DNA from: Sphingomonas paucimobilis | Lineage (GTDB): Bacteria > Pseudomonadota > Alphaproteobacteria > Sphingomonadales > Sphingomonadaceae | Assembly: GCA_945860425.1 (NCBI GenBank) | Contig: CAMAQU010000026.1 | Span: forward strand, 1 to 13,156 | Length of the DNA: 13,156 nucleotides | Reading direction: 5' to 3' | Shown: positions 6,618 to 13,156 of the stretch, one piece after another | Position numbering within the stretch: the first letter of the stretch is position 1 | How the letters are laid out: each line of letters begins with the position of its first letter | Notes under the pieces: model-generated | Databases searched by the model: none | What the model was told of the DNA's origin: nothing | Seen by the model: the letters and a program-made list of their open reading frames with translations, nothing else | Translations under genes and position numbers: made by a program

Positions 6618-8076
6618 AATGATCTGCCACAAACCGATCGAGCAAGCGGACACCAAAACCCGTGGCCCCCTTATCCCAGACGGTTCCGGGCTTCGCGGCC
6701 CAGACCATGCCTGCAATGTCGAGATGCGCCCATTTCACGCCCTCATCGACAAATCGGTTGAGGAATTGCGCCGCTGTTATGGAACCACCCTCCCGCGGGC
6801 CGACATTCTTCATATCCGCAATGGGGCTGTCGATCAGCTTGTCATAGGCCGGACCAATAGGGAACCGCCACAGCGGATCTCCAGCAGACTTGCCAGCGGC
6901 CATTAGCTTATGGGCAAGATCATCATCATTGCTGAACAACCCACCATATTCATGGCCCAAAGAGATGATGATCGCCCCCGTCAGCGTGGCCAAATCGATC
7001 ATATATTCCGGCTTAAACCGCTTTTGCGCCCAGGTCATAGCATCGCAGAGAACAAGGCGACCTTCGGCATCGGTGTTGATCACTTCGATCGTCTGGCCAG
7101 ACATGGACGTCACCACATCTCCCGGACGTTGCGCGCCGCCATCTGGCATATTTTCAACAAGGCCACATATGCCAACAACATGAGCCTTTGCCTTGCGCCT
7201 TGCGAGCGCGAGCATGGTTCCTGCAACAGCGCCTGCGCCGCCCATATCCCACTTCATATCTTCCATACCGCCGGGCGGTTTCAGGGAAATCCCCCCTGTA
7301 TCAAAAGTGACGCCCTTACCGACGAACATGACCGGCTTTTCCTGGGCGCCATTTGTCCCATCCCAGCGCATGACCAACAGCTTTGGTTCGCGGATCGACC
7401 CTTGGGCAACGCCCAACAGCGCGCCCATGCCCGCAGCCCGCATTTCCGCCTCACCCAGCACTTCAATCTGGATACCGGCTTCGGTCAGACGCTGGCAGCG
7501 CTCGACAAAGGTTTCGGGATAAATGACGTTGGCCGGCTCTGTAACCAACTCACGGGTCAGAGCCACACCGTCGACAATCGCGGATTGGCGCGCCCATGCC
7601 ATATCGACGCCTTCTGGCGCACCGACTATAACCAATTCCTGCAAGGACACTTTTTGTTTTTCCGACAATTTGGTGCGGTACGTATCATAGCGCCATCCCC
7701 GCAGCACTGCTCCGCTGGCCAGCCGTGCAATCGCCGCTGCGTTTGGCTTGGCATCCATCTTACTTACATCAAGCGTCACGCGCGTTTCACCAGACGTCAG
7801 CAGCCGAGCCGACAGCGCGCCGCCCGCCTTTTCCAGATCTTCTTCGCCGCCTGCGCCAATGCCGAGCAACAAAACCCGCTGCGCCCCGTCTGCATGCGCG
7901 ACATGATATTCAAAGAGGCTTCCCGCCTCGCCCTCAAAGCGAGAGGATTTTGCCGCGGCATGCACGGTCGGGTCATTGGCCAATATCGACACAGAGCCGA
8001 GTGCGCCCTTCGCAACGAGATAGGCAAGGGCATGTCCCCCGTCTGGCACAGATGCGGAAAAGCGAACCTTGATCAT
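6607..8076 (-). CDS. pepA: Cytosolic M17 leucyl aminopeptidase
   Basis: A 489-residue M17 aminopeptidase, close to the usual length of bacterial PepA, with no signal peptide. It trims N-terminal residues from peptides in the cytoplasm and, by family knowledge, works as a hexamer with two metal ions. The active-site set is complete: Lys254, Asp259 and Lys266 in VGKGVTFDTGGISLKP, Asp277, and Asp336, Glu338 and Arg340 in NTDAEGRLVL. An N-terminal macro-like domain takes up about residues 1-160. The ATG at 8076 has AGGA 8 bases upstream. In some bacteria PepA also binds DNA; whether this one does cannot be read from the sequence. It is the first gene of a unit with holC and is divergent from lptD. 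It is clearly paralogous to the exported enzyme at 1568-3136, sharing for example the EPANVIYPETF segment. Confidence 0.96.
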   Translation of the reverse strand: MIKVRFSASVPDGGHALAYLVAKGALGSVSILANDPTVHAAAKSSRFEGEAGSLFEYHVAHADGAQRVLLLGIGAGGEEDLEKAGGALSARLLTSGETRVTLDVSKMDAKPNAAAIARLASGAVLRGWRYDTYRTKLSEKQKVSLQELVIVGAPEGVDMAWARQSAIVDGVALTRELVTEPANVIYPETFVERCQRLTEAGIQIEVLGEAEMRAAGMGALLGVAQGSIREPKLLVMRWDGTNGAQEKPVMFVGKGVTFDTGGISLKPPGGMEDMKWDMGGAGAVAGTMLALARRKAKAHVVGICGLVENMPDGGAQRPGDVVTSMSGQTIEVINTDAEGRLVLCDAMTWAQKRFKPEYMIDLATLTGAIIISLGHEYGGLFSNDDDLAHKLMAAGKSAGDPLWRFPIGPAYDKLIDSPIADMKNVGPREGGSITAAQFLNRFVDEGVKWAHLDIAGMVWAAKPGTVWDKGATGFGVRLLDRFVADHFEG

Positions 8077-8106
8077 AATGCGTCCTAAGTCAGGAAAATA
8101 TGGAAA

Positions 8107-8119
8107 AACCGAATCGGTT
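8107..8119. repeat. Short perfect palindrome in the pepA/lptD divergent control region
   Basis: AACCGA and TCGGTT are exact inverted arms around a single central base. The element lies 31 bases before the pepA start and 111 bases before the lptD start, a position suited to a repressor or activator site. It has no T-run, so it is not a terminator. No known operator is recognised. Confidence 0.4.
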
Positions 8120-8174
8120 GCCTCCTGTTAGCGACCTTGCAGAGGGACGCATAGCGTGGCCTCAGCGCTGGTGA

Positions 8175-8203
8175 TTGCAGGATGGGAGCGACAATGCGAT
8201 AGG
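8175..8203 (+). promoter_or_regulatory. Candidate lptD promoter
   Basis: TTGCAG (8175-8180) and GATAGG (8198-8203) are 17 bases apart and end 26 bases before the GTG start. Each box matches the sigma-70 consensus at only about half of its positions, so this is a weak call. The rest of the 153-base gap (8077-8229) shows no gene. Confidence 0.25.
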
Positions 8204-8229
8204 CATGGCTGGAGTCGAGAAGAGATCAC

Positions 8230-10446
8230 GTGAACCTACCCAGCGCCCTGATGACATCCGCCGCTCTGGCAGGAGTGATGCTCGCCAATCCGGCGACGGC
8301 GCAAGTCGATGATCCGTCAGTTGCCGAGGCAACACCAGCGCCAGACACCCAAGAGATCGGGTTTGCAGCAGACCAACTGGATTATGATCAGGAAAAAGAC
8401 ATCGTCACGGCTAGCGGCAATGTCCGCATGGACCGCGATGGAAATCGCGTGCGCGCAGACCGGATCATTTGGAATCGCCGCACCGGAGAGGTTCGCGCGG
8501 AAGGTGCCGTTATCGTAGATGGCGCAGAAGGAGATCGTGCTTTTGGGGAACAGGTTGTCCTCAAAGAAAGCTTGCGCGACGGGATTGTTGAGAATTTACT
8601 AATCGTACTGAACAATGGCGGCCGCCTAGTTGCAGATCGTGCCACACGCACAGACGGCATTTCGGAACTTGATCGTGCAGTTTACTCGCCCTGCCGTGTG
8701 GTCAATGACAAGGGCTGCCCAAAGGAGCCGGTTTGGAAAATCACCGCGGTGCGCGTCACCCATGATCCGAAACGGAACAGAATAAGCTATCGCGACGCGC
8801 GATTGGAATTGTTCGGATTGCCTGTCCTGGCACTGCCCGGCCTATCCCATCCTGCGGATGATCGGGGTGGCACCGGGTTTTTAATCCCCAATATTCAGTA
8901 TCTCAGAAATACCGGGCTCGAGATTGCAACGCCATTTTATCTCGCACTCGACACCAACCGCGATCTCACGATTACGCCACATATCTATACCGCTGTCGCG
9001 CCGTTGCTGGAACTTGAATATCGTCGCCTCACAAGGGGTGGCGCCTATCGCCTCTCCGGCTTTGGAACTTATGGCGAGCGTGTGTCGACAAGCACGCCCG
9101 GTCAGTCGACCCAGAATGACTTTCGTGGTTATTTTGAAGGCAGTAGCCGCTTTCAGCTGAATCGCCGATGGAGTGTAACGTCAGCATTCCGGGTCGCGTC
9201 AGACAGAACATTCCTGCGGCGTTATGATATTTCGCGTGATGACAGGCTGCGGTCGACCGCCAGTGTGGAGCGGATCACCCGATCAAGCTATTTGTCTATC
9301 TCGGGCTGGGCATTTCAAACATTGCGCACTGGCGAAGTGCAAGGCCAGTTTCCCTTTACCCTGCCCGCCATTGATTGGCGCAAGCGCTTGGCAGACCCTT
9401 GGGCTGGCGGTCAGTTTGAATTCCAACTCAACAGTATGGCACTTTTGCGCTCCACCGGGCAGGATACGCAACGGGCATTTGCCGGCGCGCGCTGGGATTT
9501 ACAGGGTATCACACCGCTTGGGCAGGAACTTAAATTCACCGCTTATGGCCGGACAGATGTTTATCACACCGATGAGGTGAACCTGACATCAACCGCCGAT
9601 TATCGCGGAGAAAACGGCTGGAACACACGTGCCGTCGCTGCATTCGCCACCGAAATGCGCTGGCCTTTGGTCGGAGCGTTTCTCAACGGCCAACAACGAC
9701 TGACCCCGCGTCTTCAACTTGTCGCATCACCCGGAACATCCAATTTGCGTGTCCCCAATGAAGATGCGCGCGCCGTTGACCTGGAAGACAGCAACCTTTT
9801 CGCGCTGAACCGCTTTCCTGGCTATGATCGGTGGGAAGACAGCACACGATTGACCTATGGTGCAGATTGGACCTGGAGCGGGACCGACCTGCGCATTGAT
9901 ACCAACATCGGCCAAAGCTTTCGGGTCAGCGCGACCAACCGCGTCTTTCCGGACGGCACAGGGCTTTTCGGCCGCACGTCTGACATTGTCGGGCGCACCA
10001 ATGTGCGTTTTAAGAATAGGCTCAGCTTCACCCACCGATACCGGCTTGATAAGGATAATCTGGCGGTCAGGCGCAATGAAATTGATGCTAGCATCGGCAA
10101 TAATCGGACCTACGCCAGCGTCGGCTATCTGCGGCTGAACCGGGATATTGGGCCCCAATTGGAAGATTTGAGGGACCGCGAAGAAGTGCGCCTCGGCGGG
10201 CGGCTCCAATTTGCCCGTTACTGGTCGGTCTTTGGATCAACCACAATTGATCTGACCGGACGCCAAGAGGACCCAACTTCGCTCGCCGATGGCTATGAGC
10301 CAGTGCGCCATAGGCTTGGCATCGCCTATGAAGATGACTGCCTGACATTCGGGGTCACCTGGCGACGGGATTATGATGCCCAAGGCGATGCGCGCCGAGG
10401 CAACACGTTCCAATTGCGGCTATCCTTCCGCAACTTGGGTCGCTAG
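8230..10446 (+). CDS. lptD: LPS-assembly outer membrane protein LptD
   Basis: A 738-residue LptD (formerly Imp/OstA), the outer membrane beta-barrel that inserts lipopolysaccharide into the outer leaflet together with LptE. The hydrophobic stretch SALMTSAALAGVMLANPATA suggests a signal peptide cut before QVDD. An OstA/LptA-like domain covers about residues 43-150 (ADQLDYDQEKDIVTASGNVR). The barrel follows, with the family hallmark NEDARAVDLEDSNLFALNRF (510-529) running on into GYDRWED (531-537). Only three cysteines exist: Cys155 and Cys163 before the barrel and Cys704 near the C-terminus; E. coli LptD has four. The GTG at 8230 has GAAGAG about 6 bases upstream, but the resulting signal peptide has no positive charge before its hydrophobic core; an in-frame CTG at 8209 would add ESRRDH. 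surA follows 84 bases downstream. Identity is secure; the exact start is not. Confidence 0.95.
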   Translation: MNLPSALMTSAALAGVMLANPATAQVDDPSVAEATPAPDTQEIGFAADQLDYDQEKDIVTASGNVRMDRDGNRVRADRIIWNRRTGEVRAEGAVIVDGAEGDRAFGEQVVLKESLRDGIVENLLIVLNNGGRLVADRATRTDGISELDRAVYSPCRVVNDKGCPKEPVWKITAVRVTHDPKRNRISYRDARLELFGLPVLALPGLSHPADDRGGTGFLIPNIQYLRNTGLEIATPFYLALDTNRDLTITPHIYTAVAPLLELEYRRLTRGGAYRLSGFGTYGERVSTSTPGQSTQNDFRGYFEGSSRFQLNRRWSVTSAFRVASDRTFLRRYDISRDDRLRSTASVERITRSSYLSISGWAFQTLRTGEVQGQFPFTLPAIDWRKRLADPWAGGQFEFQLNSMALLRSTGQDTQRAFAGARWDLQGITPLGQELKFTAYGRTDVYHTDEVNLTSTADYRGENGWNTRAVAAFATEMRWPLVGAFLNGQQRLTPRLQLVASPGTSNLRVPNEDARAVDLEDSNLFALNRFPGYDRWEDSTRLTYGADWTWSGTDLRIDTNIGQSFRVSATNRVFPDGTGLFGRTSDIVGRTNVRFKNRLSFTHRYRLDKDNLAVRRNEIDASIGNNRTYASVGYLRLNRDIGPQLEDLRDREEVRLGGRLQFARYWSVFGSTTIDLTGRQEDPTSLADGYEPVRHRLGIAYEDDCLTFGVTWRRDYDAQGDARRGNTFQLRLSFRNLGR

Positions 10447-10530
10447 AGAGCCTTTTGCTCAGGCTTTGTTCAGCCAGACATTTTTAGGGGTGCCGCACCG
10501 ATCATCGGCGCGTGAGGGATTAGGACGGGA
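10447..10530 (+). other. lptD-surA spacer with small inverted repeats
   Basis: A weak hairpin (AGCCT/AGGCT, 7-base loop, 10449-10465) follows the lptD stop, with only a poor T-run, so at most it attenuates transcription. Further on, two short palindromes each with a single central base lie end to end: GGTGC-C-GCACC followed by CCGAT-C-ATCGG (10488-10508). They lie 22 bases before the surA start. No strong promoter is seen. Confidence 0.35.
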
Positions 10531-11871
10531 ATGACGAAACGCTATCGCAAAACTCTGATGGCCTTGGGCGCGATACTAATCGCGCCTTCCCCCATTGCTG
10601 CACAAACAGCCTCTGGTGGGCCTTCTTCCGCAAATAACCTCAATTTACCCGCGCAGATCACAACCTTTGGCAAGGCAGATCAAAATGTCCGCAAGGCGAC
10701 CGCCATCGTCAATGGCGATGTGATTACGGGTACGGATGTTGATCAACGACTTGCGCTTGTTCTTTTGGCCAATGGCGGACGTGTTTCCGATGAGGAAAAG
10801 GAACGGCTGCGCGTTCAGGTGCTTCGCAACCTGATTGATGAAAGCCTTCAGATCCAAGAAGCCAAATCGAATGAAATTACGATTGATAGGGCTGAGATCA
10901 ATCAAAGCTTCGCTCGCGTAGCGACAAATTTCAGACAGTCGATCGATGCCTTTGGCAAATATCTTCGCGACAATAGATCCTCCGAACGCACGATGAAGCG
11001 TCAGATTGAGGGGGAACTCGCCTGGAGCCGCCTGCTCCGGCGGCGCGTTGAGCCCTTCATCAATGTCAGCGACGAAGAAGTGAAGCAGATTGTCGACCGG
11101 TTGACCGCATCCAAGGGCACATCTGAATATCGGGTCAGCGAAATCTATTTGTCTGCCACGCCCGAAAATTCAGCGGAAATTTTTGCCAATGGTCGTCGTA
11201 TTATCGATCAGATCCGCCAAGGCGGGTCCTTTCAGGCCTATGCCCGCCAGTTTTCAGAAGCATCGACTGCCGCTGTCGGCGGCGATTTGGGCTGGGTCCG
11301 CGCGGCCCAACTTCCCGAACAGCTCGCACAGGCGGCGCAGGAGATTACGGTTGGCCAAATTGCCGGGCCAATTGAAATTCCCGGCGGCTTTTCAATCCTT
11401 TATTTGACCGATACCCGTCAGGTTCTCGTTGCCAATCCGCGCGATGCCGTCCTCAATTTGCGGCAGCTGACGATCACATTTGATGCGAAGGAAACGGATG
11501 CGCAGGTGCGCACCCGCGCCGAGGCCTTTGGCAAAGCTGCGCAGGACATGCAGGGGTGTGGCGGCGCAGACGCCTTGGCCAAACAGTTTAATGCAGAAGT
11601 TGTGGACAATGATCAGATCCGCGTGCGCGACTTGCCGGGCGGATTGCAGGACATTCTTCTCAATCTTCAGGTGGGTCAGGTAACACCGCCCTTTGGTTCG
11701 CGTTCCGAAGGCGTGCGCGTCCTTGCCCTGTGCGGTCGTGACGACCCGCAAGCCACAGACGGCCCATCTCCTGATGCGATTGAAAATCAAATTAAGGATG
11801 AGCGCGTCAACCGCCGGGCGCAAATCTACCTGCGCGACCTGCGCCGTGACGCGATCATTGATTACCGATAA
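10531..11871 (+). CDS. surA: Periplasmic chaperone / peptidyl-prolyl isomerase SurA
   Basis: A 446-residue SurA-like protein that escorts unfolded outer membrane proteins through the periplasm and has parvulin-type prolyl isomerase domains. A clear signal peptide (MTKRYRKTLMALGAILIA) with a likely cut after PIAA (residue 24) leads into a SurA_N chaperone domain (about 50-190, beginning ATAIVNGDVITGTDVDQRLA). A good parvulin domain follows (about 198-298: YRVSEIYLS, FSEASTAAVGGDLGWV, GPIEIPGGFSILYL). A second, degenerate parvulin-like repeat covers about 305-405, then a short C-terminal helix. The ATG at 10531 has AGGA 5 bases upstream. It lies between lptD and pdxA, the classical order; SurA helps LptD fold, which explains the linkage. 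Cys343 and Cys401 lie in the second repeat. Confidence 0.94.
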   Translation: MTKRYRKTLMALGAILIAPSPIAAQTASGGPSSANNLNLPAQITTFGKADQNVRKATAIVNGDVITGTDVDQRLALVLLANGGRVSDEEKERLRVQVLRNLIDESLQIQEAKSNEITIDRAEINQSFARVATNFRQSIDAFGKYLRDNRSSERTMKRQIEGELAWSRLLRRRVEPFINVSDEEVKQIVDRLTASKGTSEYRVSEIYLSATPENSAEIFANGRRIIDQIRQGGSFQAYARQFSEASTAAVGGDLGWVRAAQLPEQLAQAAQEITVGQIAGPIEIPGGFSILYLTDTRQVLVANPRDAVLNLRQLTITFDAKETDAQVRTRAEAFGKAAQDMQGCGGADALAKQFNAEVVDNDQIRVRDLPGGLQDILLNLQVGQVTPPFGSRSEGVRVLALCGRDDPQATDGPSPDAIENQIKDERVNRRAQIYLRDLRRDAIIDYR

Positions 11872-11878
11872 CCCCCCA

Positions 11879-12874
11879 ATGATTGCCCCGCTTGCTGTCA
11901 CGCTGGGCGATCCGGCGGGCATTGGGCCGGAAATCATTGGCAAGGCATGGTCGCGATCCGGCGCGGAAAACCTTCCATCCTTTTTTGTTGTCGGGGATGC
12001 CGCAGCGCTTCGCAAAGTGTGGGACGGGCCTTTAGAAGTCGTCACCACAGCAGCAGAAGCCGCCGCCATATTTGGCAAGGCCCTGCCACTAATCCAGATG
12101 TCCGATGCCATGGACGTTGTGCCCGGCCAACCCTCCCTAGAAACCGCACGCTGCGCCCTAGATACGCTTGGCCTCGCGGTTGGGCTTGCCCAATCGGGTG
12201 CCGTCTCTGGCCTGGTTACAGGGCCAGTCTCAAAGGCACTATTGCAAGCCATTGGCTTTACCCATCCAGGCCAAACAGAATTTGTGGCCGAGCGATGCGG
12301 CGTTTCCGCCTCAAATGTCGCGATGATGTTGGCCGGACCAGAATTGCGCGTTGTACCGATAACCATCCATGTCCCGCTTGCGCGTGTTCCAGAACTCTTG
12401 ACGACAGAGTTGATAATCAGCCGAGGGCGCGCGGCGGCCAAAGGCTTGCAACGCTATTTTGGCGTGGATCAACCGCGCATTGCCGTTGCGGGATTAAACC
12501 CCCATGCGGGCGAGCAAGGCCTGATTGGTGACGAAGAGACCACCATAATCCAACCGGCCATCGACGCCTTGCGCGAGGAAGGATTGGATGTGTTTGGACC
12601 TGTGTCACCCGACGCCCTCTTCACACCTCGTGCACGATCCGGCTTTGATCTTGCCTTGTGCATGTATCATGATCAGGGACTAATCCCGCTCAAGGCGCTC
12701 TGCGTTGATGATGGGGTTAATATGACATTGGGCCTGCCCATCATCCGCACCTCCCCCGACCATGGCACCGCATTTGACATTGCGGGGCAGAATAAGGCCG
12801 ATCCAGGAGCGATGATCGCCGCAATCCGTATGGCCGGAGAGGCAGCGGCCTATCGCGCCAGTTCTGGCGAGTGA
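11879..12874 (+). CDS. pdxA: 4-hydroxythreonine-4-phosphate dehydrogenase
   Basis: A 331-residue PdxA, which oxidises 4-hydroxy-L-threonine 4-phosphate with NAD(P)+ in the DXP-dependent pathway to pyridoxal 5'-phosphate. The N-terminal VTLGDPAGIGPEI (7-19), GLVTGPVSKALLQ (111-123) and GFTHPGQTEF (126-135) are family signatures. The metal-binding histidines known from E. coli (166, 211, 266) correspond to His164 (ITIHVPLARVP), His209 (LNPHAGEQG) and His264 (MYHDQGLIPLKAL); RTSPDHGTAFDIAG (290-303) is also conserved. The ATG at 11879 lies 7 bases after the surA stop. No Shine-Dalgarno sequence is visible in the spacer, which is mostly C, so translation probably relies on ribosomes finishing surA. 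A TTG at 11858 is also in frame but not better supported. The stop overlaps the rsmA GTG by four bases. Confidence 0.96.
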   Translation: MIAPLAVTLGDPAGIGPEIIGKAWSRSGAENLPSFFVVGDAAALRKVWDGPLEVVTTAAEAAAIFGKALPLIQMSDAMDVVPGQPSLETARCALDTLGLAVGLAQSGAVSGLVTGPVSKALLQAIGFTHPGQTEFVAERCGVSASNVAMMLAGPELRVVPITIHVPLARVPELLTTELIISRGRAAAKGLQRYFGVDQPRIAVAGLNPHAGEQGLIGDEETTIIQPAIDALREEGLDVFGPVSPDALFTPRARSGFDLALCMYHDQGLIPLKALCVDDGVNMTLGLPIIRTSPDHGTAFDIAGQNKADPGAMIAAIRMAGEAAAYRASSGE

Positions 12875-13156
12875 CACCGCCCCTTCCTCCGCTTCGCGAT
12901 GTCATTGCCCGGCATGGATTGGCCGCGAGCAAAGCGCTCGGGCAGAACTTCCTCTTTGACGAACAGCTTTTAAGCCGCATTGCCGCCATTCCCGGCGACC
13001 TCAAGGGGCAATCCGTCTATGAGGTTGGCCCCGGCCCCGGCGGACTGACGCGCGCCTTACTGCGCGCTGGCGCAATTGTGACGGCGGTGGAACGCGATGC
13101 ACGTTGCCTACCCGCCCTTGCCGAATTGGCAGAGGCCTTTCCAGGTCAGTTGAAGG
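12871..13156 (+). CDS. rsmA: 16S rRNA adenine dimethyltransferase RsmA/KsgA (3' end beyond window)
   Basis: The first 95 residues of RsmA (KsgA), which dimethylates A1518 and A1519 of 16S rRNA late in 30S assembly. The N-terminal RDVIARHGLAASKALGQNFL (9-28), continuing FDEQLLSRI, is characteristic, and motif I of the S-adenosylmethionine fold is YEVGPGPGGLTRALL (50-64); VTAVERDARCLPAL (70-83) ends the second strand with the acidic Glu74. The start is GTG at 12871, sharing GTGA with the pdxA TGA stop, a layout typical of translational coupling. The homology begins within the first ten residues, so no earlier start is needed. The rest of the catalytic domain lies beyond the right edge. Confidence 0.94.
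   Translation, partial: MTPPLPPLRDVIARHGLAASKALGQNFLFDEQLLSRIAAIPGDLKGQSVYEVGPGPGGLTRALLRAGAIVTAVERDARCLPALAELAEAFPGQLK

Noticed and set aside
6910..8088. A 392-codon open frame on the plus strand opposite pepA
   Set aside because: It is the antisense of a fully recognisable M17 aminopeptidase and its translation (many His, Cys, Arg, Gln; no domain) has the look of shadow coding in GC-rich DNA.
8205..8312. A 35-codon open frame (starting MAGVEKRSRE) overlapping the start of lptD, as a possible leader peptide gene
   Set aside because: It overlaps lptD in another frame, lacks a good ribosome binding site and has no family likeness; it is discussed only in connection with the lptD start.
10449..10470. 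Hairpin after lptD as an intrinsic terminator
   Set aside because: The stem is only 5 bp, the loop is long and the T-run is poor, and surA follows on the same strand in the usual operon order.
11392..12441. A 349-codon open frame on the minus strand opposite surA and pdxA
   Set aside because: It spans two well-identified genes in the opposite direction and its translation resembles no family.
1..13156. Mobile elements, CRISPR arrays, tRNA genes, toxin-antitoxin or defence systems
   Set aside because: No transposase, integrase, terminal repeats, regular spacer array, tRNA-like fold or defence-type protein was seen; nearly all of the sequence is taken up by known housekeeping genes.

Overview
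The window looks like a chromosomal segment of a moderately GC-rich alphaproteobacterium, most likely a sphingomonad (Sphingomonadales). This rests on gene content (holC-pepA divergent from lptD-surA-pdxA-rsmA), the style of the LptD and SurA proteins, and the frequent use of GTG/TTG starts. No marker gene confirms the genus. Coding density is very high: no gap exceeds about 155 bases. I see no rRNA, tRNA, insertion sequence, prophage or CRISPR array.

Left part, all on the minus strand. Reading in the direction of transcription there are three units. (1) pepA (8076-6607) and holC (6617-6195) overlap by 11 bases; ndk (6096-5674) follows and ends at a strong intrinsic terminator (5621-5647). 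(2) glpK (5551-4079) is followed after 9 bases by a class I glutamine amidotransferase (4069-3233) whose ribosome binding site overlaps the glpK stop codon. (3) A secreted M17 aminopeptidase (3136-1568) is followed by a DUF1800 protein with a lipobox-like N-terminus (1430 to beyond the left edge).

Right part, all on the plus strand. lptD (8230-10446), surA (10531-11871), pdxA (11879-12874) and rsmA/ksgA (12871 to beyond the right edge) form the well-known outer-membrane-biogenesis / pyridoxal phosphate / 16S rRNA methylation cluster. LptD is the outer-membrane translocon for lipopolysaccharide, and SurA is the periplasmic chaperone that delivers outer membrane proteins, LptD among them. pdxA is close behind surA and overlaps rsmA by four bases. 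The 153-base gap between pepA and lptD is the divergent control region of both units.

I looked for an undescribed system and did not find a convincing one: nearly everything is housekeeping. The points most worth a second look are the DUF1800 lipoprotein-like gene of unknown function, the pair of M17 aminopeptidases (one cytosolic, one exported) about 3.5 kb apart, the tight coupling of glpK to an orphan glutamine amidotransferase, a GlpK that appears to lack the fructose-1,6-bisphosphate site, and the unclear N-terminus of LptD. Gene calls come from reading translated sequence and recognising motifs; no database search was possible.
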